Source: Girardinichthys multiradiatus (Eukaryota > Chordata > Actinopteri > Cyprinodontiformes > Goodeidae). From it: 64,000 nucleotides of DNA. Location: assembly GCF_021462225.1 (NCBI RefSeq), contig NC_061816.1:14905390-14969389 (forward strand). The letters are read 5' to 3'. The notes under the pieces are model-generated. The model worked only from the letters and a program-made list of their open reading frames with translations, was not told where the DNA came from and searched no databases. This document shows positions 45,379 through 57,235 of the stretch, piece after piece (position 1 is the stretch's first letter; every line of letters begins with the position of its first letter). The translations under genes and the position numbers were made by a program.

Positions 45379-48322
45379 TGGTCTAGGTTTTTGTGAGGAT
45401 TAATGTACTGATGTTATACACATTTCTCAGATAATTTAGATCTCATAAAAACAAGTAGTGTAACTGTATAAAAGGTATGCATTCTCAAATAACCTTTTGC
45501 TATTGCTTTAGTGAAAAAGTATTATGGTTATGAAGTATTCTTGTATTGTACACTTTGATTCATTTTTTTTTTTTTTGTATAGCCTCTTGTTTGACCAGAA
45601 ATCTTGGCAATAATTTAAAAAGCTATCTGGCTTTTTGTATTTTCACTTTTGCCCCCTAAAGAGCAGCCCTGCTATGCCCGTCATTATTGTTAAAATGTTC
45701 CCATTTCTTCTAAAGCATAATGGGTATTATTTTGACCTCCACAGGTTGTAATGTTGTTTCCTTTCTTTGAAATGTCAGCTTCTAGTCAGTGCATGTGAGG
45801 GAGCACCAACGGCCAGACACCGTGGGATTACAAATGACAGGCTTCAGAGGGGAGAAGTCAACGGGTCACTGGATGAAACATGCAGCAGGATGACAGAGAT
45901 GCCCTCACAACAAGAGAACAAGGACAGAAAGGGAAAGAGAATGTGAGGGGTTTAGAGGGGTAGGTGGTGGTGAAAAACAGAGCAGTAAAGTCCACACACA
46001 CAGAGAAAACATGATGCTTCCCCACATCCTGGTGTGATGGACGGTGCCCACCAACTAATAAATCAGTGTTGGTGAAACGGCAGGATGCTGAGAAGGGTAT
46101 TTGAAGCGACGCTATCCTAAGCTCTCAGTTGCTGAGAGGAGAGACGTGTCAAGAATGTAGAAGCAGGTGCTCACACACATGGAAGGAGGGAGTTGGCCTA
46201 ATTTGGCCCACTTGATAAAAAATGGACAGGAAAGTGCTTAGTTGGCTTGCCCTTCCCTTTACTCCACCACTGCTCATCCTCCTAATTTCCTCCTCTTAGT
46301 CAGACCACCTCCCTTCTTTATAACTTCCACAAACCTTTTGTGTTTCCTTGAGTTCTGTGCTTTGATCTTCAAAAAGTAAACACTTTCTTTGCTAAACAAT
46401 AATAGTTATGCCAGTAAAAATACAAGAATTCTGAATTATTTCTATAAATGAAATCAAAAGTTATCAGGCAATTGCTGTGGCCAATCATAAGTAGGCTAGT
46501 GTTAGAACTGCAACAAAAGAAGTTAGAAAATACAACTGTTTAGCAGAACTTTCTTTTAAAAAAAGCTAGTATTAACACATCAGAACAGTTAGTGGTTGCA
46601 GCAAATTAGAGAAATACGAGTTAAACATTTTGGGAATGTGTGACCAGTGTTCAGAATTTTACAATTACTTAAAAAAATCTGATTATGGATGTAAATGTGT
46701 GTAATTAGAATTATAAGGATGAAATTGACCTCACATGGTAAAGGGTCTACAAATCCACACATTAATTGTGCTCACTATGGATTATTACCAGTTCTCTGAA
46801 TAACTTAATTTCTTTGTGGTTGAGACTGGCTCACCTAAAATTTCAGGTTGCTTGCCACACTAGATAAAAGGTCAGGGGCTCCACCTGACTTTTAATGATC
46901 ATGTGCCAAATTAAGGGAAATGTCAAAGACATTTCATGGTATCACTTGTGTCTTGCACTTTGGAGAAATTGGCTGGAATCTAGACATTTGATTGAACAAA
47001 CAGTTTTAACCTTGCTGTTTTTGATAAAATGAAAGTAGTATATTTCTATAGCCTTTCTACAGAAATGAGCTACATAGGGAATGCAACTATGACAACCAAA
47101 GTTCTTTGCAACACTTTCATTAAAGAACATACTATAAACAAAAACATAGAGAAAATCATATACATTACATTACCAAACATGCCCATGAAGCACTGCTTTA
47201 TTTGTGTTATTTCACCCATATAGGAGGCAACAAACAGCAGCAGCTACACTAAAGATTCCTGAGGCGAGATATTTTTTTTTTATTTCCTTTACCTGCCACC
47301 GCCAACCACCATTGTGAAGTTGTTGATTGCTTGACTTTCTGTTTGTGTGCCTGTGTGTGCTGAGGGTAGTGCGCACAGTGGGTAACTCGCAATGGTCTCA
47401 GAGTGAGCCATTACTTTTGTGGCTGTGATGTATCTTTGAGAAATTTGCTCTTTTTTTTCGCACTTTTACTTGGATGCCCACACACACAGAGGTTCTCACA
47501 CCAACCCAGGGCTCCGATCATCCATCTCAACTTGACACCCCCAAGCAGTGATGTTTTCCTTTGGTGCCGATGGTGTGGGGTATAATTCACCAACTGATAG
47601 AGTTCACTCTCTCTTCCCTCTTCTATCCCCTCACTCGATCAGCCTCGGTCGCGTCTTCCTTCTGTTCATCTCTGTCAAGCTTGATCTCTCTTTCAACCCC
47701 TGCTGACTCCCTGTCTTTGTTTCATTCTTCACTCCTTTTGATGGATGACACCTGCAGAAAGCCTTTTGCCTCACGACCACGTATATGTAGCAGAAATGTA
47801 AATATAGTGGCTGTAAACATGATGACTAAATGTCAGGCTTTTGTTAGACTTTCTACATTCAACACTTTGTAATGACATTTAAAAAAACAATGTGCACTAA
47901 AGAGGAGGTAGAGAGGGCAATTTCATCCACAGTACCATCAGCAGTCGAGAGTCGAGTCAGATCATAAATAAAGCAAAACTGACTTCTTCTTGATATGTTT
48001 TTACAGTTCTCTTCAGTCCCTGATCATGTAAAACCCTTTACCTGGAAATCCATCTAAGGATATCTATAACCATCTATTATTTCATGTAACAACTCTTGCA
48101 TACCTTTGGTGTACCATGTTGCAGCCTTGTCAAATGCACAAATGAGGCATAATATACTGGTACATTTGGCAATAAAGTCCAAATTCTAAATGAATGCATT
48201 TTTGTGATCTGGTTTATTATTTCAGCACAAAGAACACCAAAAAATGAGTTCTTTAATCAGTCATTAAATTAATAGTTAACTGTCCATTAAATGCTAACAT
48301 TTCTCGACTGATTCAACTATCC
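45379..48322. other. Unassigned sequence
   Basis: No gene was recognised. About 45770-46060 is less AT-rich and purine-biased on the plus strand. 47560-47760 is pyrimidine-rich. A 30-base segment at 46879-46908 matches 44870-44899 at 28 positions. Confidence 0.45.
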
Positions 48323-49551
48323 ATAGTCATGTTTTGTTGTTGGTTAGGTAAAGGACCAAAGCACAGACAGTATCGTGCGATGAGCTGATGATGAATTTTA
48401 ATGATCATAAGAGAAGTTACAGGAAACCGCATAAGGGGAACAAGATGCGGAGCATGGACAGATTAACATGTAGCACAAAGGGAGGAACAGACAGGCAACG
48501 GTAAATAATGGGTAGAAATAGGCAAACTATCCAGCAGAGAACAATGAAAACCAGATAGCTTATATGCTGAGAGAATTGTGGAGAATGACATTGGATGTTG
48601 GTGTCACAATCTGTTTGTATTACTCTGTGTGATCTTCCTGTCTTCCCGGAGATACTTTGCTGATGGGCGTGGTCTGCAGACTGCTTCTGCACACCTGTAT
48701 CCAATCTCGGGCTGGAGCGTTTTTAAGGAGCTGCAGGACAAGCATTCTTCGCCTGATGCTCCACATTGAGTGGTAACTCAAGCCTCCGAGATACCAAGCT
48801 CTTTAGTTTTTTGGCTGAATCTTTGTAATTTCTGTGCTAACATTGAATTAACCAAGCTCGTGTTTTCGCTGCTCTCAGGTCATGTGGATCACAACCCTGA
48901 ATTCTCAACCTTCACCTTCGGACAGAAACTCAGGACCTCATCTACCGGCTGCCTCTGCAGGCTCCAACCAAATCCTCCAGCCTGCCCGCTCTTCAACAAT
49001 AACTGGGATTACACCTTCTGACTCTCCGGACTTCTGGCCCACAGACTGTGCCCAAGACCCCGCCAAGATCTTTGCTACCAGGAGACCCGCAAGCCTGAGA
49101 ACCAAGACTCGACCACCAGAGACAGTTATTCTTTGAGATAATTCAACTTTTGAACTTACCGGTGTCCTTGAGGGATTCTGCATGTGGGTCAGGAAACTCG
49201 CTGCTAAGATGACAGTTGGTGTGTTAATCGGGAGACATTATGGAGCAGTTGATCGAGAAGGTAAGCAGACAGACTGAGGAAGGGAAATTAATTAACACAG
49301 AAAAGTTGAACTAACACACAAAGAAACACCAAACGAAGGTGGAAAGACAAATTCTAACCTAAGGGGAATAAAGTAGAATAACTAGAATACACAAACAACA
49401 GAACAGAAGAAATAAGTAAGGAAGTAAACCAAAAGCAATGAACCAAGCAGGGCATGATCACAGCACAAAATAAATCACAGAGAAATTGAGAAATTGATGA
49501 AAACTGAGACACTAAAGAAACCCAAAATCTTAACACTTAAGGATCATGACA
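48323..49551 (-). mobile_element. Older LTR-like unit split by a younger solo LTR
   Basis: Outer parts 48323-48596 and 49220-49551 together resemble the minus-strand LTR-like units at 13.7 and 45 kb: left edge GTAAAGGACCAAAGCACAGAC, right edge TTAAGGATCATGACA. The middle is replaced by the insertion at 48602-49214. Removing that insertion and one copy of GTTGG leaves about 610 bp. The left boundary is uncertain and no clear target duplication was found. Confidence 0.45.
48602..49214 (+). mobile_element. Solo LTR, 613 bp, with 5-bp target duplication
   Basis: Starts TGTCACAATCTG and ends CTAAGATGACA, so the tips TGTCA and TGACA are inverted. GTTGG flanks both sides exactly (48597-48601 and 49215-49219). 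A 5-bp duplication is usual for Ty3/Gypsy-type integration. It is less AT-rich than its surroundings, and GGAGCGTTTTTAAGGAGC near 48714 could be the core promoter region. ORFs within (48578-49183) are non-coding LTR sequence. It lies inside an older LTR-like unit of opposite orientation. Confidence 0.75.
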
Positions 49552-50129
49552 TCTATACTGATTGAACCTTTGAAATCCACATTCTGAGACACCAAAAGAC
49601 TGGTTTTCTGTGACTCTAAAAGACAGATTGTGAATAATAAACTACAGTTATGATTTTTTTTTAAATCTTTTCTGCAAGCCAATTTTCTTTGTCTGTTTTC
49701 TCTGAGCATTTGTAGTGTAAAGGGCAAAGTAAAAAAAAAAAAAAAGAGACCACCACAACAAATGACTTTTCAGTCTTTATCACACAAATACAGCTGAAAG
49801 AACCAGGTTTATGCATTTTCTCTAACATGTACTCTGGGAGATACAAAGCCACAGCAATAATACCTTTTGTAATATTGTTGTCTATACAATCATAGCTTAA
49901 ATAATATGTCAGTTAAAATAGATTTAAACTGTATTCTGGGCTATCGTCCTTTGTTGATGGGTTTCATAGTGCAAAACATTTATAAATGTCAACCTTGACT
50001 AACTCTGAAAGCATGATACCTAAACAGACGCAGTATACAGGACCTTCTAAAGATATACCTCTTTACTGTTTCTCATTGGCAAATATTGGCAATATATCTA
50101 ATTAGTTTTGATAGATAGTTTTCAAAATG
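49552..50129. other. Unassigned sequence
   Basis: No feature was recognised apart from poly-A and poly-T runs. Confidence 0.5.
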
Positions 50130-50285
50130 TCAGTCAGTCATTTTCTACCGCTTATTCCATAGTGGGTCGCGGGGGAGCTGGTGAATATCTCCAGCAGTCT
50201 ATGGGCGAGAGGCGGGATACACCCTGGACAGGTCGCCAGTCCATCACAGGGCAACACACAAACAACCAAGCACACACTCATTCAT
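50130..50285 (-). repeat. Interspersed fish repeat fragment
   Basis: TTTTCTACCGCTTATTCC, AGTGGGTCGCGGGGGAGC, CACCCTGGACAGGTCGCC and CAGTCCATCACAGGGCAAC in this order are a very common fish repeat read backwards. The ORF at 50108-50293 lies entirely within it and is not a gene. Confidence 0.7.
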
Positions 50286-52392
50286 ACACCTAAAGGCAAA
50301 ATAAAACTTGCTACCTGATAAATCAATTTCCATGTAAATACAGCTGTCCTTTTAAGGTCTAAGGTTTTATTTTAGTGAAAAATAAAATAAACAGAATCAC
50401 GAAGATCAATGGGCACACCAGAGAGATGAGGGTTTAGTATGGGAAGAAACTTGTGCCATCAGAAACTGAATTTGAATTGCTCAGACTGAATCTGTATTTG
50501 TGTAATTTGAAATTAAATGCATTGGTTTGAAAATGAATTTCACTAAACTGAAACGGAATATAATGGTTTAAAACTTAATTTATTTGCTTTGAAAATTGCT
50601 TTGTTTTGTATTGAAAATTCAGTTTTATTTACTTTGACTTTCAGGTCTGAAATTAAATTTTAGTTCCAAAATTCAGCTTTTTTCAGAGTTGATTTGCACA
50701 TTGCACAAATTAGGACATGCCTCCTTCCTGGATATTATAATGGCTGGACATTCCCATGCTCCTTAGAGTTGTACGCAACTGTTTGAACAGATTAACATTC
50801 CACCTTCAGGGATCTACAAAGTGTACCTAAAGATAAACCCAACCTGTACAGGTTCAGTTTTCCTCTCGATATCTTGCCTGATTTCTTTTTATGTTTCCAT
50901 AATCTCCACAAGGAAGTAGTGTGTTTAAGGTGTTTCCTTATTATTAATATACCTTAATGTTGTGATTGAAGCAATCAGAAGTGTATAAAGCTTTCCCAAA
51001 TTGTTCAAAAGGCATAGTGATCTTAGCTTATATAAACGTAAAAAAAACAAGGAAAGTATCAAAATATTTCTCAATTAATGCCAGACAGTAAGGAACAACT
51101 GGTTATAACATATGATTTCCACAATGCACTGCAGGATACGAAAAAATGTGATTGTAGCTTAAAAACCCATATACCTTTTTAAAAACCTAACAGCTTAACT
51201 TATACAAGACCCAACCTATGTACTGCTAGATACAAACTTAAAAAAGAAAAAAATAAGACATTAGCTTCAGAAATAAGATGAGTATCATCAAAAGTGTGTA
51301 AATAATGAATTGTCAAAGGGGTCATCTCCTAACAACCAGGGTCATGGACAATTCGATGGGTAAGATTTATTTCTCTTCATCTGCTTGAATTTTATTGTGG
51401 TATTAAACTGCTCTGCATCATCGGTGTTATGCCGTTATAAACCTGACCTCCAATTATTTACAGCGTCTCCTCCAGAGCATTACGGCAAAGCTTTTTCATC
51501 TGACAAGCTGGCTTGAATTTTGACATACTTAAGCTGCTTTGACATACTATTGCATTATGCCTCTCTACAACAATTTTTAAAACAAACAGAATGGAAAACA
51601 GCAGAGTAAAAGAATAACAAGGATAAGTGTAGTGTGTTATTTACTTGTAGAATGAATTTATGTACTGTAGATGTGTGTTCATACTTGGATACCCCTGAAA
51701 ACCTAACTCATTTTTTATTTACTCAAACCATTTACACATATGCCAGGTGGACAACAGCTTCTTGACAATGACCCACTAAGATCTTGTGGGGGCTGTACAT
51801 CCACATAGGAGCCAGCAAGTCCCTTGAGCATTAATGTGTATTCATTAAGGTGCACTCCGTTAACCAGAACCAATAAAGTCGTCCTCATTTGGAACTTGTA
51901 AATGAACATGTAAACAATGGCAAGCATGTGCAAGTGAACCAGAGAGGCAACACTTTTATATGGCTTCTAGGAAGGAAAGCATGTAAGGGACAAAAGATTA
52001 GCACATATGTGTTCTAGCTCATGCATAATGGCGCAAACCCAATGTTCTCAAACAAAATACCCTAACTGAGCAAACTGTGCTGTTGACCAGTCAGCCAGAC
52101 ACCCGGCCTGATGTACTAATCTCATTATCCTGTCCGAATCCAAAATCGCTTTTCAAAGGTGTTTTATCGAGCAGAGCTCACTTTCTTTGCTTGAGTCAAT
52201 CTCATGTTTAAACACTGAAAACAAAACAAAAAAAAAAGTCCCTGGCGTGTCTTGTCTGCCAATAAAGTTAGTCAGATGGATGAAAAGATTTGTCAGATGA
52301 ATGTCCACATGCTGCTCTGTTTTAGGAGAAAAAAAAATGAAAAAGATTGAATCCTCTTTTGTAATATGATTTTTTTTTTTACCTCGTTATAT
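50286..52392. other. Unassigned sequence
   Basis: AT-rich, with no gene. 50470-50690 repeats TTGAAATT/TTGAAAAT-type words (GAATTTGAATTGCTC, TTGAAATTAAATGC, TTTGAAAATGAATTTC), a low-complexity region. Confidence 0.5.
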
Positions 52393-53945
52393 TTACAATT
52401 GTGGTCAGACATTTACATACCGTTTTAATGTGCATGAGTATAATTTTAATTTCTATCTATAGGAAGTTAAATATACAAACATTTAGTTAAATTGTATGTG
52501 TTGCTGAAGATTACAGAATGTGTTTGAACTTGACAACACCAGCGTCTATTTTGTTCTTATTAATGGTCATGAACGACTGCAACTGGAAGTTCTCCTGTGC
52601 CAGCATAACAAGAATGTTCTTGACATTTCTCAATGAACTGACTAATGCTTAAGACAATAGGGAAATGAAAAGAACTCCATGAAGCTTGAACAAAGAGAAC
52701 TGTAGATTTCCACAAGTTTAGTTAAACCATTTCTCCAGATTCAAAACTAATCAGTTGAAACAAGTGTGAGAAAGCACAAGTTAACCAGATTTGTCTTGAT
52801 GGGTCTGGAAAAAGACCCAAACCATCACCCTCAGATGAAAGCACAACCCAGGAACGACCAACCCAGGAACTGGATTCACTGTCCACAGTTTATTTTCAAG
52901 GACTGAAAAGTGACAACCCTAAGCTTCAAACACCTTCAAGCTTAGTTCAAGCAAGTTTTATGGTCAGGTGAAACCAAAATTGAGTTGGTATGCGGCAATA
53001 GCAAAAGCTATGTTTGTAGGAGTCAATGTCAGACTTCCATACCTGAAAGCACTCTACCAGAAGACAAGCATGGTAGTGGCAGCATCAGGCTGTGGGACCT
53101 TTTATCTAGTAAATGTACTGGTGTGTTATTCAAGGTGGATTTAATTTTAAAAATTGAAATCTATTTCCAAATTCTTCAACTTTTCCTTAGGCCAATGACT
53201 AGATGAATGAAATTTGGAGACAACATGGTTTTCCAACAAGACAATTACCCCAATGAATAAAGCTTGATCCTGTCAGACTCCGCCTGTGTTTTGGGTTTGA
53301 GTTCTGTTTACCTTGTTTGTACTGCCATGTTCTTCTCATTTTATGTCAGTTCATTCAGTCTTATTAGATCTATTCGGTTTAGTTTTTGTTACTTCCCTGG
53401 TTAGATGTGTTAGCTTAAATTTTCCTTATAGATCTGGTTCCCCCTTGTTAATGTTCTTTATTTAGTCACTCTCCCTTTAGTATTTTTTAGTCTCCTTTCC
53501 ACCAGCTGCTCCTGATCCTCTTCCTGATTAGCCTCCTCAGTTCATTGGTCCATTCTCCACTTCCCTCTGTATTTATCCTCTCTGGTTTTCATTGTTTGCC
53601 TCTGGTTCCTCCTGTACACTACCTTGTTTGCCACCTGGCTCCACGTCGGTTTCCCTGTCTTGCTTACCCATGTAAGTTGCTCCTGTAAAAGAAAAGCTCT
53701 TCAACTCATCATGCTGCTTCCAAGCGTTTATCTGCACCTAGGTCCGACAAATACTCAGCATAAAATGACAGATCCATGGTAAGAAACCAAACAATTCAGC
53801 TAGTGTTTAACAATTTTAAAACAATTTAAATAGTTTAACAAAGAAGAATGGCCAAACATCCAGCCAGAATTATGGCAGACGTTTGTTGATGGCTACAATA
53901 AGCGAATATCCGTGTGTATTTATGTATACTGTACCTCTGAACCTT
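52393..53945 (+). mobile_element. Decayed Tc1-like transposon, split by a solo LTR
   Basis: Left end ACAATTGTGGTCAGACATTT (52396). Body with GGTCAGGTGAAACCAAAATTG (52962, first catalytic Asp region) and GTAGTGGCAGCATCAGGCTG (53071). It resumes after the LTR with AAGAATGGCCAAACATCCAG (53843, C-terminal part) and ends near TATGTATACTGTACCTCTGA (53922), a worn inverted copy of the left tip. The frames are full of stops. The family is the one whose ends read GTGGTCAGA...TTTACATAC, distinct from the others here. Confidence 0.7.
53271..53770 (+). mobile_element. Solo LTR, 500 bp, with 5-bp target duplication
   Basis: Starts TGTCAGACTCCGCC and ends CATAAAATGACA, with TGTCA/TGACA tips. GATCC lies on both sides (53266-53270 and 53771-53775). 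Pyrimidine-rich in the middle. CTGTATTTATCCTC near 53569 could be a TATA-like start region. It sits within the Tc1 relic, so it is the younger of the two. Different in sequence from the solo LTR at 48602. Confidence 0.75.
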
Positions 53946-54599
53946 AATATAGTATTTTAACCCTGTGTTTAAAAGAATGAATCTACAATGAATTCTAACT
54001 TTTAAACTTCTTTTTTTATGTGTATTGTATTTCAAAATATTTTGTTATATTATGTTTTCCCAGTTTAAATATTTAAGATCCCAAAATACAAATGTTTAGT
54101 GGAATGATGGATGTTTATGTGCAGTGAGCTCATGAGAGGCTTCTATACCAGGAAAGTGTAACTCACGCTGAATAATAAACTCTGCATGCATGTTTTAAAT
54201 TCTGGCCAGTTTGTGACTCACAAAGAGTGGGATTGTCTTACCGCCAGCTGTCAAAATTTAACGAAGGTTACATCTTGAGAAGTGATGCAGTATTTTATGG
54301 GTTCTTTATTTTTCACCATTACGAGAAATATAAATTTTATAGTTTAATAATTTTAAAGGGACGTTACTCCACTAGGCCTCAGATACTTGCAGCAAATACA
54401 AACATTTATCTGAAAATCGAGTTGAAAAAGAAAGCTTACAACCAATTTTGAACACCGTGGTTTTCAAGGCAATAAGAGAAACACAATGTGGAATCCTTTT
54501 CTGATCAACTGAAACACAAGGCTAAAACTAAAGCCTAGCTAAACTAATGTACAGGGATTACGGTCACTAGAAAATAGCTTAGTCTCAACTGAATGAAAA
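53946..54599. other. Unassigned sequence
   Basis: AT-rich, with no feature recognised. Confidence 0.5.
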
Positions 54600-55290
54600 G
54601 AGGGATCTCTTAACATCAACTTAAAAGGCTTTCCACAGATTTTTAATTTAATTTAGGCTTGGACTTTGACTGGGTCATTCCAACATAAACATGTTTGGAT
54701 TTTAGCAATTTCATTGTAGTTTGGGCTGTGTGTTTAGTTGTTCTCCTGCTAGAATGTGAACTCTGCCCCAGCCTTAACTCTTTTGCAGCCTCTAAGAAAT
54801 TTTCTTCCAATATTGCCTTGTATTTAGCTCTATCAATTGTCCAATTGACTCTGACCAGCTTCCATGTTCCATGTCCCATCATCCCTACATGATGCAGCCA
54901 CTTCACCTGCCCTTTTCATAAAGACCACATTTAATGAGTGCACTACTAATAGTGCCAAAAGATCCTCCCATTTGAGTTTTGGATCTCTGATGCTTCTCCA
55001 GAAATACCACTGGGCTCTTGGCTTCCTTGGTGATTAATATTCTATATTCTTTTATTTGTGGATCACTGTGTCTAGGTTTACATTCGAGCTCTGTGAGATG
55101 TTAAAAGCTTAGGATATTGTCTTTAACCTAACAAAACCCTCCTTGTAATTTCTTCAGAATGGTATCCCTGACCAGTCTGTTGAGTTCCTTGGACTTTATG
55201 ACGCTGTTTATTCACTAATGTTCTCTAACCAACATCTACACCAATATAAAAAAGTACAAACTAATGCATTTCTTTGTTACAATTTCATTT
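54600..55290 (-). mobile_element. Decayed Tc1-like transposon fragment
   Basis: Plus-strand landmarks of a reversed transposase gene: GGACTTTGACTGGGTCATTCC (54662), TGTTTAGTTGTTCTCCTGC (54731), TCTTCCAATATTGCC (54803) and CTCTGACCAGCTTCC (54849). Later, CTTCCTTGGTGATTAATATTC and GACCAGTCTGTTGAGTTCC belong to the gene's 5' half. The minus-strand frame at 54643-54906 is a transposase remnant (ILEENFLEAAKELRLGQ, then THSSRRTTKHTAQTTMKLL-like residues). Same broad family as the relic at 29290. Confidence 0.65.
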
Positions 55291-55795
55291 TTGACAACTG
55301 GCCATCAAGGTTTCATTTCTGAATGTGCACTAGATTGCACTACTTACTATTTAAAGCATGTGGCAAAATGTCACACTTTGTATGTTTTCTGCTTGGGTAA
55401 CTTGCCACTAAAATAAGAACTGTGTGCCTCTATTGATGTTGAAGAATAGTGCATGTAGTAGAGGAACTACAAAAATGTTGTCGTAAGCTGCCAGAAAATG
55501 TTGAAGCTTAGAATTGTCTGTTGAAGAATGACGTAGAGTGTGTGTGTGTGTAGTGCTTGTAATACAATGATGTAAAATTTCTAGTTTCTGACATTTTAGT
55601 CATTAAACAATCAATAAAACATAAAGAACAAACTGAATGATCATGTTTTAAAGGATAAAGCATAACAGAGTACACGTTTATTAATATTGATGATTTGGGT
55701 TAATCAAGAGACTAAAAGTTCCTTTTAATTATCTGCAATTATGCAGATAACTGAAAGGGAGAAAATATTTACCTTATCTTGACTATTGTGTTGTC
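55291..55795. other. Unassigned sequence
   Basis: AT-rich, with no feature recognised apart from a short GT repeat near 55540. Confidence 0.5.
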
Positions 55796-56080
55796 ATAAA
55801 GGGCCTAGGTTTGAATCCTAGCCTAGGGTCTTTCTACATTGAATTTGCATCTTCTGCTCGTGCATTTGCGGGCTCTCTTCGGGCCTTCCGGCATTCAAAA
55901 AGTGACTTTTTGGTTGATTGTTTGTCCTGTTTGTCTCCGTGTTGCCCCGGGATTGACTGACAATCCATGGTGTTATTCGTGTTTTAATCTAATCATGTTT
56001 CAAGGTTTTAAGGTTCTTTGTGAAAAACATTGATTTATCTGTAAAATGTGCCACATAAATAAACTTTACTTACCCCACCC
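55796..56080 (+). repeat. SINE-like repeat with tRNA-like B box and LINE-like tail
   Basis: TAGGTTTGAATCCTAGCC (55807) contains a B-box-like GGTTTGAATCC. CTTTCTACATTGAATTTGC and GTCTCCGTGTTGCCCCGGG follow in the order of a common fish repeat. The 3' end AAATGTGCCACATAAATAAAC has the CxxxATAAATAAAC form of LINE tails. No A box is preserved upstream and it would not be transcribed as a tRNA. Confidence 0.55.
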
Positions 56081-56256
56081 CTTGCCTAATGACTCCCAGT
56101 ACCAGTGACCCTGCAAGGATATGCAGGTTGAGAAGATACTTTTAAATTAAGTCTCATTTAACATGTCATTTACAGTTAAAGTGCAATTCTGCTAATGAAG
56201 AACAAACACATTTAAAAAAATGCTTCCGCAATGTGATTCAGAACTGAACCACAATG

Positions 56257-57210
56257 TCAAGTTGCTAACACTTGTACTCGTACTCGTACTCGTCGTCTTC
56301 CGGGTCGCGGGGGCAGCAGACTCAACAGAGACGCCCAGACGTCCCTCTCTCCAGACACCTCCTCCAGTTCCTCCAGGGGGAGCCCAAGGAGTTCCCAGGC
56401 CAGCCGAGAGACATAGTCCCTCCAGCGTGTCCTGGGCCGTCCCCTGGGCCTCCTCCCGGTGGGACGTGCCTGGAACACCTCCCTAGGAAGGTGTCCAGGA
56501 GGCATCCGGTATAGATGCCCGAGCCACCTCAACTGGCTCCTCTCGATGTGGAGGAGCAGTGGCTCTACTCCGAGCCCCTCCCGGATGGCCGAGCTCCTCA
56601 CCCTATCTCTAAGGGAGTGCCCGGCCACCCTACGGAGGAAGCTCATTTCAACCGCTTGTATCCGGGATCTCGTTCTTCCGGTCATGACCCAAAGTTCATG
56701 ACCATAAGTGAGGGTAGGAACGTAGACCGACCAGTAAATTGAGAGCTTTGCTTTTCGGCTCAGCTCTCTCTTCACCACAACGGACCGGCACAGCGCCCCC
56801 ATTACTGTGGCAGCTGCACCGATCCGTCTGTCGATCTCCCGCTCCATTCTTCCCTCACTCGTGAACAAGACCCCGAGATACTTAAACTCCTCCACTTGAG
56901 GCAGGAACTCCCCTCCAACCTGAAGAGGACAAGCCACCCTTTTCCGGTCGAGTACCATGGCCTCGGACTTGGAGGAGCTGATCCTCATCCCAGCCGCTTC
57001 ACACTCGGCTGCGAACCGCCACAGCGCATGCTGTAGGTCTTGGCTAGAGGGGGCCAGCAGGACCACGTCATCTGCAAAAAGAAGAGACGAAATCCACTGG
57101 TCCCCAAACCCGACCCCCTCCGGCCCTTGGCTGCGTCTAGAAATCCTGTCCATAAAAGTTATGAACAGGACCGGTGACAAAGGGCAGCCCTGCCGGAGTC
57201 CAACATGCAC
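56257..57210 (-). pseudogene. LINE reverse transcriptase fragment, open throughout
   Basis: 317 codons without a stop, beginning at a GTG that is not a true start because the element is truncated there. Residues 4-18 (GLRQGCPLSPVLF) are the RT motif before the active site. LLFADDVVLL (43-52) carries the catalytic FADD. EEFKYLGVLFTSEGRME (107-123) and the C-terminal RRVAGHSLRDRVR, ERSQLRWLGHLYRMP and RRPRGRPRTRWRD stretches are typical of RTE-like and related fish LINEs. The final residues (after LPPRPG) are read from the repeat tail and flanking DNA. It lacks an endonuclease and the first RT motifs. Confidence 0.85.
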
Positions 57211-57223
57211 TGGGAACAGGTGC
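56272..57223 (-). mobile_element. 5'-truncated RTE-like LINE with perfect target duplication
   Basis: 952 bp flanked by AGTTGCTAACAC on both sides (56260-56271 and 57224-57235), a perfect 12-bp duplication. The element is cut off within the reverse transcriptase at its 5' side (high coordinates). Its 3' side ends in short tandem copies of ACGAGT (on the plus strand ACTCGT, 56276-56292). GC content is well above the surroundings. The perfect duplication and unbroken frame indicate a young insertion, though it was dead on arrival. Confidence 0.88.
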
Positions 57224-57235
57224 AGTTGCTAACAC

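Noticed and set aside
48578..49183. Open frames with Pro/Ser-rich products
   Set aside because: They lie inside a solo LTR defined by exact target duplications.
56220..57232. Plus-strand open frames (for example 56957-57232 and 56459-56742)
   Set aside because: Antisense shadows of the GC-rich minus-strand reverse transcriptase.
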